A stretch of 64,000 bases of DNA. Origin: Alloclostridium intestinigallinarum. Lineage in GTDB: Bacteria; Bacillota; Clostridia; Christensenellales; UBA3700. Both the position numbers and the translations under genes were made by a program. The stretch lies in contig CAJFNB010000001.1 of NCBI GenBank assembly GCA_904393845.1, forward strand, positions 62,001-126,000, in the 5' to 3' direction. Positions within the stretch are counted from its first letter, which is position 1, and each line of letters opens with the position of its first letter. Below are positions 8,423-17,989 of this stretch, in pieces. Below the pieces are notes generated by a model that saw only the letters and a program-made list of their open reading frames with translations, searched no databases and was not told where the DNA came from.

Positions 8423-11400
8423 CTAGACGCTGGCTCTGTAACCGCGCCTGGTCAAAGCATTTTCCATGTTGCGCTCAATTTTCGCAACAGCAGCGTCAAC
8501 CATATCCGACAGCTTAGGCAGAGTTTCATCGTCTATGGTTCCGCATTGTATAGTAATGAGTGGCGAATTGTTGTTTATCGTCGCTCCATTGGAATATGAT
8601 GTCACGCTCGGGAGAATATTTTTCATAAAGTTGTCCATTTGAGCAGGAGTGGAAACAAATTCCCCTTTGAGGAGTTTAGCAAACTCTTCATTGGATTTGA
8701 GATCCGCTATATCCCCGACAAAGCCACCCGTGTGGTAAATTCCAGCAGCCTCTTTAAAATATTTAAGTTGGTCTCCAACAAGAGAAACTCTGTCTTTAAG
8801 TTTTATGGCGTGTTTTCCTCCATCAGTCATAGCATATATATCGCCTTTGTAAGCGAAAACCGCTCTTTCATTAAACCCTCTTGCTTGCGCGGCGGCAAGT
8901 ATGTCGGCACTTTCTCCTGCGTTCTCAAGATGATATGAGCCACGTCCAAATCTCACAGTTCCCCAATCATTAGCATCATTCCAGCTAAAATTGTAAGCCG
9001 AAGCGCCTTTGATAAGTTCCAGCTCATTAGGATTTATTTGATTTTTCGCCTCTTCACCTGGGGTTTCCTCTGTTTGAGTTCTATTATTGTTGAACCATTC
9101 CAAGGTATCGTTGTAATATGACGCGGCAGAGCTATAGTCGTTATTCTTCATAGCTGACACGAATTTCTCTTGTATGCTACCCGCGTTGAAGTTTTCTCCT
9201 TTTATCTGCTGATACAAAGAATACATATCTGTAGCACCGTCTGAAAGAAGCAAAAACCCAGATACTTCGCCTAAAATCTCTTTTACTGTAGTAGCTATGC
9301 CGTCAATCTGGCTTGTTATTTTGTCAACCTCTTCCTGTATAAATGCTTCATACTCTGCGTATTCGTTATCCATTGATAAGGTTATATCTTGTATAGCATG
9401 TTCTAATGTATATTCGTCCAACTCTTCTTGAGCTGTCTGCAACTCATCTTCTAATTGTCGTTGTCTGGCTTGCCCCTCCGCACTTGTATCCAACCTAGCC
9501 GCATTCAATTGGGCTCGCAAAGTTGCCACATTCGCTTGCTTCCGATTTAACTCCTTTTGATAGGAAACTTCTTCTTGATAGGTTTCTAAGATGTCTTTTC
9601 TTATATCGACTAACTCTTTATATATGTCAAGCTGTTCTTCAAGGGCGGTCTTACGAGCTTCTAACTTTTCTGTTTCGTCTTCTATTTTTAAATCCCGCAA
9701 TATGGTTGCCCATTCCAGTGTTTTCATATTTAAGTTATCTTGGGCAATCGCAAGATTTTTCATCGCAACTTCATAGTCATCATCTTCTTCTGTAAGACCA
9801 TTTAAATTATTTTGGGCGGTCTGCAAAGCCTCTTGATATTCCGCTATCTCCGATTTTGCAATACCTTGCATTATATCGAAAACTGACTGATTTTGATATT
9901 CATCTTTTAATGCGTAACCATCTTCGGTCTTTTCAAAATAAGTAGATATATCATTAGGAACTTCTTCCATTAAAGTTTTAAGCGTATCCAAAGAGATAAC
10001 GGCATTTTCCTTTGCTTCAGCAACGGCTTCACTAAGCGCATCAAATTGGGAAGAGATTAACTCGATGTCGTCTTCAAGAGACAGTGTGGCTATTTCCTGT
10101 AATCCCGTTCGTAAATCTTGTACATATTTGGCCAAAGAATCCCAATTCTCTCCATCCCACGCGCCCATTTCCTGCAGGAGAGAGAAGACTTCCTTTGCAT
10201 CAGCATTTGTTTCGGCAAAATTTTTAACCGCATCTCCCGTTATCTCTGAAGAACGCTTAAATCCGTTTGCAAACTCTTCTACCGCTTTAATTCCAGCCTT
10301 GTGTTCTCCCTTCATAGAGAGTTCTTCCCAAAACTGGTTTATGCCATCTGTGACAAGAGTGAACATGGAGTTCCATTTCTCTACATTTTGCAAAATGTTA
10401 TTTAGTACTAAGTTGTCTCCATATTTCATTCCATCAGTCAACTCTATAAGATCTGACAAATGATTTGTTGCCCAAGACCTATCCTCTTCCGAAAGAACTG
10501 CATTCCCATCCTTATCAACAGCATTCCAATTAGCTAAGATATCAGTAAGGCGTTCGCTGCCAGCCATCCCTTCCTTTTCGCCTTCTTCGTTAAATCGCAT
10601 ATAGGTATCGACAGCAGTATCTTCAGCTTCTTTTTGTAGTTCTTTTGCTCCCTCTTCCAGAACACGATTTCGTTCATTAAGTAGCGCAATTTCTCTTTGG
10701 ATTCTTGCTATCTCTTGTTCATCGGCAATACTTGGCGTTCCAATGCTTTGCAACTCAATAAGCCGTTCCTTTAAGTCATCTATCGTGGAAGTGTTTTCTT
10801 CGATGGCGCTTTTATTCTCTTCCCATGCCGCTCTCGCCTCTTCAGCAGCCTCTTTTGATTTTTCGTACGAAGGAACTAAATCTATAATCGCTTGAATAGC
10901 CATCAGAACGGCAGAAATCGCAGCAAGGATCCATCCTATGGAGTTAGACATCTCAAACTTTTTAACCGCCATAGTTATTAGTGTTAGCGCCGTAATAACA
11001 GCGGTAGCTATACCAATGACTGCGATTGATATTTTTGCCTCGGCATTGTCAAATGTAGCGATTAAAGCCAATATAGTCGGTATAACAACCGGGATTGAGT
11101 TCTTTAATCCTTGGGCAATTTTTTGTCCAGTTGTAAGAGCTGCATTTCCTGTATCTTTGAACGCTTTCCTCACTGTTGCTAAAACAATGGGTATAGCAAC
11201 CAAAAATGGAAGTAATTGTCCGTCCCCAACGCTCACAATTGCGTCGAGCCACGAAACAAACATGGATAGCATATCGACAACGTTTTTAATTGCCGTCGTA
11301 TCAAGCAGGCTCATAGAAAATCCTTGCCACGCGGCGGTCAGTTCATTCACCTTAGCCTCTATACTATCCAAATACGCGACATTATATTTAGACGTTGCCG

Positions 11401-11488
11401 TGCCCTCGGATTCAGCCGCAATGTTCGCATACTCCATTGCTTGGGCGTAGTTCTCCATGAGGACGATAAATTTTTCTTGTTGACGTGT
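8423..11488 (-). CDS. tape measure protein, exon 2 (C-terminal part)
   Basis: The frame open from 11488 begins TRQQEKFIVLMENYAQAMEY, the direct continuation of the tape-measure motif that ends ATAFAG in exon 1. An ATG at 11458 is internal to the spliced protein, not a real start. About 1,020 residues follow: hydrophobic helices (about 80-175 of this exon), then long coiled coils and a C-terminal globular end. Tape-measure proteins set tail length and are ejected with the DNA. Spliced, the protein would be about 1,750 residues, a normal size. The exact splice positions are uncertain by a few bases. Confidence 0.8.
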   Translation of the reverse strand, partial: TRQQEKFIVLMENYAQAMEYANIAAESEGTATSKYNVAYLDSIEAKVNELTAAWQGFSMSLLDTTAIKNVVDMLSMFVSWLDAIVSVGDGQLLPFLVAIPIVLATVRKAFKDTGNAALTTGQKIAQGLKNSIPVVIPTILALIATFDNAEAKISIAVIGIATAVITALTLITMAVKKFEMSNSIGWILAAISAVLMAIQAIIDLVPSYEKSKEAAEEARAAWEENKSAIEENTSTIDDLKERLIELQSIGTPSIADEQEIARIQREIALLNERNRVLEEGAKELQKEAEDTAVDTYMRFNEEGEKEGMAGSERLTDILANWNAVDKDGNAVLSEEDRSWATNHLSDLIELTDGMKYGDNLVLNNILQNVEKWNSMFTLVTDGINQFWEELSMKGEHKAGIKAVEEFANGFKRSSEITGDAVKNFAETNADAKEVFSLLQEMGAWDGENWDSLAKYVQDLRTGLQEIATLSLEDDIELISSQFDALSEAVAEAKENAVISLDTLKTLMEEVPNDISTYFEKTEDGYALKDEYQNQSVFDIMQGIAKSEIAEYQEALQTAQNNLNGLTEEDDDYEVAMKNLAIAQDNLNMKTLEWATILRDLKIEDETEKLEARKTALEEQLDIYKELVDIRKDILETYQEEVSYQKELNRKQANVATLRAQLNAARLDTSAEGQARQRQLEDELQTAQEELDEYTLEHAIQDITLSMDNEYAEYEAFIQEEVDKITSQIDGIATTVKEILGEVSGFLLLSDGATDMYSLYQQIKGENFNAGSIQEKFVSAMKNNDYSSAASYYNDTLEWFNNNRTQTEETPGEEAKNQINPNELELIKGASAYNFSWNDANDWGTVRFGRGSYHLENAGESADILAAAQARGFNERAVFAYKGDIYAMTDGGKHAIKLKDRVSLVGDQLKYFKEAAGIYHTGGFVGDIADLKSNEEFAKLLKGEFVSTPAQMDNFMKNILPSVTSYSNGATINNNSPLITIQCGTIDDETLPKLSDMVDAAVAKIERNMENALTRRGYRASV

Positions 11489-11541
11489 CAGAAAATTTTT
11501 GGCTAAAATCGCAACTTTTAGCCCAAGGTCGAATATTAAGT

Positions 11542-12552
11542 TTAGATTATTGCTTTTATTTCATCAAGTTTCTCTGGGTAGTATATCTTGATGAAATCGA
11601 TAAATTGTTCTGGCGTATTTCCGCCAAATCCATATTTCGCATGAAATAATTTATGTTGTTTTCTTCCAATGCAAACACCCAAAGGGTGCTTATCTTGTTC
11701 TTCGAGAAACGCCGTTAATATTTTTTGTTTATCTTCATCACTCAAAATGTTAACATCTTCCGGCATCTCCATACCAATGTTTTTAAGCGCTTGATCTAAG
11801 ATGAGGTTTTTTGCGAACAAATGATGAATATCATTAAACCCTTTGCCGTCTATAATATTTTTATACTTGCATCGCTCCATCGATTTTTTCTTCCATTGCG
11901 CATTGTTTGCTTGAATAAACCCTAATACGCTTCTATAATGCGTCCCCGCATTTTTATCTTGCCGATAAATACCGTTTTTCCTGCGCATTTCTTTGATAGA
12001 CTGTGCTGCCCTGTGCAAACATCTTCCCAATTCCTCATCACTCATATCGCGATAATTCTCGCGGACAAAAGCAATATCGTCTTCGGAATATTTGTACATC
12101 GCTGCGCCTCGCAATCCTAATTGTTTAATTCTGCAATGCACCGCAGATGCCGCTCTGTTCGGAAGCAGTTTCGACAACTCCTTCATTGGTAAAACATAAT
12201 AATTTTCTTTTATGATGCGGTCCTCTTCTTCTGTCCAGCCGCCCTGTTTGCTCACTCCTATTATAGATGCGCGACTAACAATACTGCTCGCTGTTCTGTT
12301 TGGAAGATATTGTCGAATTAGTTCTTCAATGGAAAGCAATCTGTAATATTTACGGATCATGTCATCTTCAGCTTCGGAATATACTGAATATTCAACCCCA
12401 ACTCTTTTTACTCCCAGATTGCTTGCCTTTGACGCTATCTGTGTTTTTGTTTTTTTTGGGATGTTTACAAAAATGGTATCCCAATCGCTCGTTTCGTAAT
12501 TCTGAACGAGCCACTCTAATTGCTTCTCTGTAAATGTGCATGGCCTCGCCAT
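11542..12552 (-). CDS. intron-encoded HNH homing endonuclease with SANT/Myb-like repeats
   Basis: 336 residues. Residues 1-210 contain four helix-turn-helix-like repeats of the SANT/Myb type (WxxEEDxxIxxNY.. LPNRxxxxVxxR), likely DNA-binding. The C-terminal third holds FNDIHHLFAKN and later HPLGVCIGRKQHKLFHAKYG, an HNH-type nuclease layout. It lies inside the group I intron downstream of the catalytic core, with an AAGGAG site. Such proteins cut intron-less alleles so that the intron spreads by homing. The target would be the tape-measure gene of related phages. Confidence 0.75.
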   Translation of the reverse strand: MARPCTFTEKQLEWLVQNYETSDWDTIFVNIPKKTKTQIASKASNLGVKRVGVEYSVYSEAEDDMIRKYYRLLSIEELIRQYLPNRTASSIVSRASIIGVSKQGGWTEEEDRIIKENYYVLPMKELSKLLPNRAASAVHCRIKQLGLRGAAMYKYSEDDIAFVRENYRDMSDEELGRCLHRAAQSIKEMRRKNGIYRQDKNAGTHYRSVLGFIQANNAQWKKKSMERCKYKNIIDGKGFNDIHHLFAKNLILDQALKNIGMEMPEDVNILSDEDKQKILTAFLEEQDKHPLGVCIGRKQHKLFHAKYGFGGNTPEQFIDFIKIYYPEKLDEIKAII

Positions 12553-12564
12553 ATGTACTTCTCC

Positions 12565-12747
12565 TTACTTGTAATGATTTTTTTCGCGCATTTTTTTATA
12601 AAATGCCACGGCCACCAAGAGATCGTCGGTTTTTTCAAATCTCCAACGCTCCTTCCCGTTTTTGTCAAACCAACTTTCTTTATCGAAACCCAGAAGATAA
12701 AGAAAGCGCGCCATCCTCGTGGACGACACGTTATAAAACTCTTTCAT
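12565..12747 (-). CDS. small intron-borne protein, DUF5659-like
   Basis: 60 residues: STRMARFLYLLGF, DKNGKERWRFEKTDDLL and FYKKMREK. This is the short pattern of DUF5659-type phage proteins (hydrophobic start, W/F-E-T-D core, basic end). It lies between the intron core and the endonuclease gene, 12 bases upstream of the endonuclease start. No good ribosome site is seen, so expression is uncertain. Confidence 0.45.
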   Translation of the reverse strand: MKEFYNVSSTRMARFLYLLGFDKESWFDKNGKERWRFEKTDDLLVAVAFYKKMREKNHYK

Positions 12748-12770
12748 ATAATTAAAATTTTTCGACCTGG

Positions 12771-12923
12771 CTCATACTTTCATATGAGAAAAGACTATTT
12801 CTTCACCTTCAGCTTTACCTGTTAAGGGCATACCTTTTCCATTTAAGGGGTTCTCACCCACGCCTTTGCTTGCGCCGTACTCCTTTTGACGCTACTGCGT
12901 CCCTTTCGGGGATAGTCGTTGAA
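12771..12923 (-). ncRNA. group I intron catalytic core (P7, P8/P3', P9)
   Basis: On the minus strand the segment reads from GGTTCAACGACTAT through stacked short hairpins to AAATAGTC and then a P9 hairpin. GACTAT and ATAGTC pair to form P7, which binds the guanosine cofactor. I have not folded the full core; the P1/IGS is only suggested by CGGGCA/TGCCCG pairing around 13121-13140. Confidence 0.7.
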
Positions 12924-13135
12924 CCTTCCGCTTGCCTTACGGTTTAGCGGCTTGGCTGCATGAGCATCGATTATTCCAAGACTTAGCCCTTTCGAGCATA
13001 TCTCATCCTTGCGTTGTTTCTACTTTCGTACCGTCATACACTCCTTTCGGGTATATTGTGGTGCAAGGCTTTACGAATTACCTGCAGTTAAATATGAACT
13101 TATGCGCACATTTCTGTACGCTCGGGCACCAGTTT

Positions 13136-15322
13136 GCCCGCAAATGCTGTTGCGATCGCGTGCTGTTGCACGTTCGTATACGAATTCCACTTCGAACCGA
13201 CTTCATCAAGAACTTCGCCGAAATCCCTAAACGTATCGTTGGAAGAACGCAACTCTATTCCTAAAGTGCTGAGAGTTCCTTCAACATCGTTTAAGCGTTC
13301 ACCCGTTTCACCATCTATAAATCGTCCTGTTTTGACATTGCCCATTCGTGCGAAGAGCGTTTTATAGAAAGTACCCACAGATTCAGCACCATCTTGTGTG
13401 ACTTCTGCAACAGTGGAGATATAGCCAATCAGCCTGTCCATTGAAACGCCAGCGACATTGGCCGACGCCGCCGTCTCTGCCATCGCGGTTGCGATGTCAC
13501 CGGCGCTCGTCGCCGCCGCCATATCAACAGCAGTAAATTTATCGACGATACTAAGCGCGTCCTCTACTTCAACCTTATAACCCTTCATTGCACTGGTTAG
13601 TGCTTTTGAAGCCTCTGCCGCTTCAAGCTGGCCGAGCTTTGATAGTTTCATACTATCAGAAATGAGTTGAGTGGTTTCTTCAATGCTATAGCCTTGCCTC
13701 AGCCAGGTGTCTGCGCCCTCCGCAACTTCCGTCATTGTGGCACCGAGCTGTTTTGCCAAGTCTGCGTATGTTTCCACAAGCGCCGTAGTCTCTTCGCGCG
13801 TCTTGCCTGTGGCAATTTGCAAGTCGGTGATTGCACTATCAAGTTCTACAACATTGGTGTAAACTTTTCTCAACGCACCGGTAAGTAACCCTACGAGCGC
13901 ATAGGCAAAACTTTGTAACAGCTTACTGTTAAAAGTGTCTTTGATTTGATTGCCTAATGTGTGGCTCTTTGCCTCAAGTTTGCTCATCTCACCAGATGTC
14001 TGCTTGTAAAGCTTCTCCAGCTCTTGGGTTTGCTTTGTTATGTCGTTGATGTTAGCCTTGCGAACCCCACCTTCTGCTCCCGGATCGGGAACATCACTAT
14101 CTAGTGTCAGCTGCCCTTTATTTATTGCTTTATACAGGGCATCGATAGCCTCGCGCGCTTTCTTACTGTTTTTTATTAAATCAACATATCTTTCATTTAA
14201 ACTGCTCGCTCCGGCTACAGCTCTTTCCCATCTTATCTGAAGGTTGCCATCCAGCTTCGAATTTCTTTTTTGCTCTCCCTCTGCTGCTATTTTCTTGACT
14301 TCTGCCTCTGCTTGTATGTATCTGGGGTCTGACGCATACACTTCGTCACCTATGGCACCCTGTACAGCTGTAGCAGCTTTTTTAACGGCTTCTTCTAATT
14401 CTTCATAGTTACCAACTCCAGTGGTAACAACTTTTGAAAGTTCCTTTTGAAGTTTTATCCACTCTTTTATTCTTTCGGTTACTTTCTTGTCGTTGCCGTC
14501 AGAACGGATTCCTGCAACAGTTTCCTCCGCATTATTAAGTTTGGATGTCGCTTTTGGGGCATTTTCCCCAATGGCATCAACCGCCGCCTTAGCTTCATCC
14601 CTTGCCTTTTCTGCAGCCCCCTGAAGCTTTTTATAACTTTCACTGGTTTCGTCGGTGACATTTGCAAGCTGTCGCTCGAGTTTAATCCAGTTGTTTATTT
14701 TTGCCTCTACTTCTCTATCTTCATTCCTTGCCGTTGCTAATTCATAGTTCCTATCACGTCCGGTAATACCTTCATTGTATAAACTTTCCAGATCTGGAGA
14801 TTTTCGCAACACTTCCGTTACTTTATTTAGGAGTCCCTTATATTGCTTTTCCAGAGCGTTATATTCATGTCCCCCGCTAGGAGTAATTTTGCCCAAGCGT
14901 TTCGCTGTAGAGATAAAATCTCTTAATACTTTCAGTTCCTCTCTTGGAGCGTTCCTTTGTGTTTTCGGTGTTTCCGCGCCTTTTTTACCAGAACCTTTAA
15001 CTGTATCATCAGTTTCGGCCTTGAGTTTGATAGGGACAACCTCCTTTGCAAGGGCTTGAATTTGTTCTTTAATTCTTCCAATGCTTTCTGTGCTGAGCTC
15101 TACGTCAATATTTGCTTTTATATCACCGCTGATTTTTTGAAGTTGCTCTTTGATATTCTCAAGCGACTTGCTTTTTAAACCTACGTCTATGGTAAGCGGA
15201 GATATTTTTTGAACAATAGAGTTCAACTCTCTTTTAATGCGAGCCCCTGAATCTCCGCTTATATCACCGCCACCTTTAACACCAAAACTTATTCTTACAA
15301 CATTATCTTTTCCTTCAGCCAT
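13136..15322 (-). CDS. tape measure protein, exon 1 (N-terminal part)
   Basis: About 729 residues, starting MAEGKDNVVRISFGVKGG. The N-terminal 450 residues are charged coiled coil. From about 470 the typical phage tape-measure domain appears: hydrophobic FAYALVGLLTGALRKVY, then ATGKTREE, AxAxSAGDIATAMAETAASANVAGVSMD, and the end SYTNVQQHAIATAFAG. The unspliced frame continues 11 codons into the intron and stops at 13100. A GGAGGAAAAGG site precedes the start. Confidence 0.85.
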
Positions 15323-15343
15323 TATCCTTTTCCTCCTGTGGGG

Positions 15344-15868
15344 CTACATGTTGTTTTTATATCTCTCGGACAGAGTTGCTTTCACAACGCCTTTGCTCTT
15401 AGCGTTAAACATATCTACTGCCCTTTGCAGAAAATCATTAGGGTCACGCTGAACTCTGCTCGCAACATATTTTTTCCCGCTTGGGGTTTCCCAATATCCG
15501 TGTACTTGCTTGCTTGCATGGTAGCCTTTCGTAAACAACAACACGATGTTGTTCAGTCTTTGCCCTTCGACCAATGATTTTCTTGCCAAATTTTCTTCTT
15601 TAAATGAAATATTCATATACCACTCTTTTGTGGTTTTATTCATTTGCGGTTCTCCGACCACAATGTCGTCCGCAGTAATAGATTTTATTAATGGGGTAAT
15701 GTAATCCAAGAGAGTCGTTTTTAATTTCTCTCCGTATTGCATCATCTGACTTTTCGTCAAACAACTCCCACCATATTCTATCCCGTAAATTCTTTTTATC
15801 TCTTTCTGTCCAGCGGGAGTGGAGGCGTACTCCCGCACCAAATTCATAATATATTCTTCAGATAACAT
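15344..15868 (-). CDS. phage tail-module protein of unknown function
   Basis: 174 residues from MLSEEYIMNLVREYAS, chosen because AAGGAGGCGG lies upstream; the frame is open further but without a ribosome site. No family is recognised. It contains a conserved-looking GYHASKQVHGYWETPSGKKY segment and is mostly alpha/beta. It lies directly before the tape measure, where tail completion or assembly proteins are usual. Confidence 0.6.
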   Translation of the reverse strand: MLSEEYIMNLVREYASTPAGQKEIKRIYGIEYGGSCLTKSQMMQYGEKLKTTLLDYITPLIKSITADDIVVGEPQMNKTTKEWYMNISFKEENLARKSLVEGQRLNNIVLLFTKGYHASKQVHGYWETPSGKKYVASRVQRDPNDFLQRAVDMFNAKSKGVVKATLSERYKNNM

Positions 15869-15878
15869 AACCGCCTCC

Positions 15879-16217
15879 TTATCTGATAACTTTCCAGCCC
15901 TGTACCTCAGACCAAATTTTTTCGACAAACGAATTACCGCCAAGCATTTTGTACTGTGTGTACAGCTGTTCGAGATTTTCAAACTCGTACTCGGGAATTT
16001 GTTTTGTATCCCGATATTTGTAATACACTGAGGTTATCATGCTCCTCAACATACAGGTATATGTCTTGTTTCTGACATCGGCCTTTTCTTTCTCACGCGC
16101 TTCTTCTTTCTTTGCACCGAGTAGCCAGTTTCTAAAAGGTTTGCTGATAACCACAAAAAGAGCGAATGCTCCCGACATTACACTGATGATTTTAGAAACT
16201 AAATCTAAAACTTCCAT
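15879..16217 (-). CDS. small membrane protein, holin-like candidate
   Basis: 112 residues. One hydrophobic segment (about 9-27, SKIISVMSGAFALFVVIS) is followed by a basic stretch. A helical C-terminus then contains MLRSMITSVYYKY, YEFENLEQLY and YKMLGGNSFVEKIW. This pattern is common in small phage membrane proteins of Clostridia phages, some annotated as holins. Its place inside the tail module, not next to an endolysin, makes the lysis role doubtful. Confidence 0.55.
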   Translation of the reverse strand: MEVLDLVSKIISVMSGAFALFVVISKPFRNWLLGAKKEEAREKEKADVRNKTYTCMLRSMITSVYYKYRDTKQIPEYEFENLEQLYTQYKMLGGNSFVEKIWSEVQGWKVIR

Positions 16218-16253
16218 TTCTTCCCCTTCAGCTCACCGCTAGGGGAGCTTATT

Positions 16254-16871
16254 CTACTTTGTTTCTTTTTTAATTTGTGGCATAAAATTTAAAATGTCTG
16301 TCAAAGCCCCTGTCGGAAGTTCAGTATTTTGCGATATGTTCGCCAAAACTTTCTGAATTACTTCAGGGTTTATTTTGTCAATCTTGTTTTTAATAGAGTC
16401 AAGCACATCGGCAATCTTAGCGATAATTTCGTTGATTGTAGTCTGTCCCTCGAGATACCTGAGACGCGCCCCTATAACTTTATCTGCAGCCGCAAATATA
16501 TACTCCACCGTTTCCGCTCCTATCGCTTCCTTGACGTCGTTATAAAGAGACGTATGCTTGCAGAATGTGTATACATCTTCCAGCTCGGAGAGCTGCAAAT
16601 CGGTATAATAATGTATAAGCATGTATTTTTTAATTATATCGTCAAACCCGCCAATGTACTCCCACACACTTTTCCCTTTTTCTTTGGGAATAACCAAATC
16701 CGCGATGTCGTTTACCGCCCCTATTATGTCGGTCAGCGTGGTTTCGGGAGTAATCGTTACCTTTATGGTGCACGTTTCCTTTCCATCCTCGAGTAAATAC
16801 TCCTTTACCACATTTTCCTTGTTTCTCAATTTTTTACAAAATTTTTCCAGTTCAGTTTTCCTTTTTGCCAT
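16254..16871 (-). CDS. tail assembly chaperone-like protein
   Basis: 205 residues, almost all helical, starting MAKRKTELEKFCKKLRNK. It sits between the major tail protein and the tape measure, the slot of the tail assembly chaperones. No -1 frameshift product is evident. It overlaps the end of the upstream nuclease-like gene by 20 bases. The function is inferred from position only. Confidence 0.5.
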   Translation of the reverse strand: MAKRKTELEKFCKKLRNKENVVKEYLLEDGKETCTIKVTITPETTLTDIIGAVNDIADLVIPKEKGKSVWEYIGGFDDIIKKYMLIHYYTDLQLSELEDVYTFCKHTSLYNDVKEAIGAETVEYIFAAADKVIGARLRYLEGQTTINEIIAKIADVLDSIKNKIDKINPEVIQKVLANISQNTELPTGALTDILNFMPQIKKETK

Positions 16872-17328
16872 TTTCCTTTTTCTCCTCTTTTAGTCTTTTC
16901 TGCGCTTTGCGTTTACGCCTTCCTGTCTGAATTTCCTCGTAAGTAACCCACCCTCCGTCGATTTTTGAGTAGCCAATCCATATATAATCGATTTCGGGGT
17001 ATTTAAACCAAAACAGTTTGCGTTTTAACTTTGCAACGCTATCGGGACATCCCTTTATATCTATTACCTGCTCATGCATATCAGCATATGTAACCACAAA
17101 GTCCGCCTTGTATGTGATTGCTGAAATCGTTTTAGAGTTGCGAGTAAATTTGTCTTGCAGCATGTAGCTTTTTTGCATTTCGTACTTAATGATTTCTCCG
17201 CGTTCAAATGCAGGGAGGATAACATCTTTGTAATACCTCATTTCTGCAGCGCTGTCAAAAACGATTCCGTTACAGGTTCTATTATCTGTTGATTTGTCAA
17301 CATTAAATTTGCTGCTTTGTCTGTTCAT
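16852..17328 (-). CDS. DUF1064 nuclease-like protein (PD-(D/E)XK type)
   Basis: 158 residues. The pattern FDSAAEMRYYKDV, then YKADFVVTYADMHEQVIDIKG and KLKRKLFWFKYPE fits DUF1064, a family related to Holliday-junction resolvase-like nucleases. E (about 30), D (about 76) and the D-x-K pair (about 91-93) would form the active site. The C-terminal tail is very lysine/glutamate rich. It is odd to find it within the tail module, since relatives usually lie among replication genes. Confidence 0.65.
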   Translation of the reverse strand: MNRQSSKFNVDKSTDNRTCNGIVFDSAAEMRYYKDVILPAFERGEIIKYEMQKSYMLQDKFTRNSKTISAITYKADFVVTYADMHEQVIDIKGCPDSVAKLKRKLFWFKYPEIDYIWIGYSKIDGGWVTYEEIQTGRRKRKAQKRLKEEKKENGKKEN

Positions 17329-17367
17329 AAGAGATAGCCGCGACGTAATGTCGCGGCTACAAAATAA

Positions 17368-17940
17368 TTAAGCCCCAACGTCTTCTTCGGCATCGGGGTC
17401 AACCAGAGAACGTTCGAAAACATTACCCGCATCGTTGGAGGCGAGCTGGAATTCGATATCTATGGATTGAGGATCGCCTTCACCCGTGTATGTGCCGCTG
17501 CCACCCGGAACTACAAATGCTTTGTACGCCTTAATTTCCTCGTGGTATACAACGCCGTCCTTGTCCTGCCACAGGGTATCACCAGTAATTATGTAATAAG
17601 TAGGGCTCAACACAGCGGCATCATTTTTGTATACAGCCGCCGTTTCCTCGGTGCTTATATCATTGCCTGCCGCTAACCTCATAATCTGAGGGGTAATAAT
17701 TTGAGTGGATATAGTCATCGTTCCCTCTACGGGATTTACAAAACCGATTTTATTGGCATGAGTCTGACCGCCGGTAGCCCAAACGGAATCGGACGTTATT
17801 TCCCACGAAACTTCGTTGCAGAAATCAATCGTGAGCAGCGGGGTTCCTTCTTCCTCAATAGTGCCATCAGCCTTGTACTTATAGATTTTCAAATCTACAC
17901 CACACCTGTTTGCTACTTGAGTTGTTTTTGCAAGTGCCAT
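17368..17940 (-). CDS. major tail protein
   Basis: 190 residues, beta-rich, starting MALAKTTQVANRCGVDLKIYK. The segment WEITSDSVWATGGQTHANKIGFVNPVEGTMTISTQI and the acidic C-terminus suit a siphovirus tail-tube subunit, as do the size and the place upstream of chaperone and tape-measure genes. A hairpin terminator lies just upstream, so its transcript may be made separately or by read-through. Confidence 0.65.
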   Translation of the reverse strand: MALAKTTQVANRCGVDLKIYKYKADGTIEEEGTPLLTIDFCNEVSWEITSDSVWATGGQTHANKIGFVNPVEGTMTISTQIITPQIMRLAAGNDISTEETAAVYKNDAAVLSPTYYIITGDTLWQDKDGVVYHEEIKAYKAFVVPGGSGTYTGEGDPQSIDIEFQLASNDAGNVFERSLVDPDAEEDVGA

Positions 17941-17961
17941 TATTCTTTCTCCTTTTCTAGT

Positions 17962-17984
17962 AAAAAAGCGAGCATAGCTCGCTT
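17962..17984 (-). terminator. intrinsic terminator upstream of the major tail gene
   Basis: AAGCGAGC and GCTCGCTT pair perfectly around a 3-base loop (17966-17984). On the minus strand the stem runs into a T run (A at 17962-17967). It follows the stop at 17990 and sits just before the ribosome site of the major tail gene. Confidence 0.75.
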
Positions 17985-17989
17985 CGTTA

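Larger units (their letters stand above)
11489..13135 (-). other. group I intron interrupting the tape-measure gene
   Basis: Exon 1 runs into a stop within 36 bases of a highly conserved tape-measure motif, and exon 2 resumes the motif about 1.65 kb later, so the insertion must be removed from RNA. The inserted DNA carries the group I signature TTCAACGACTAT (P7 5' strand, 12912-12923 on the complement) and the matching AATAGTC (12792-12798). A P9-type hairpin CTCATA/TATGAG lies at 12771-12788. An endonuclease gene lies in the 3' part. There is no group II start (GTGCG) and no intein splice motif. The last intron base is likely G at 11489. Confidence 0.8.

Noticed and set aside
11489..13135. 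Intein in the tape-measure protein
   Set aside because: The first exon frame stops 11 codons into the insert, and there are no intein splicing motifs; group I RNA motifs are present instead.
13100..13135. Genuine C-terminus of a short tape-measure protein ending at 13100
   Set aside because: The motif continues exactly in the 11488 frame, so the tail KLVPERTEMCA is intron sequence read without splicing.
16852..16871. Programmed -1 frameshift joining the 17328 and 16871 genes
   Set aside because: The A-rich overlap looks slippery, but the second gene has its own start and the first protein is a complete nuclease-like family.
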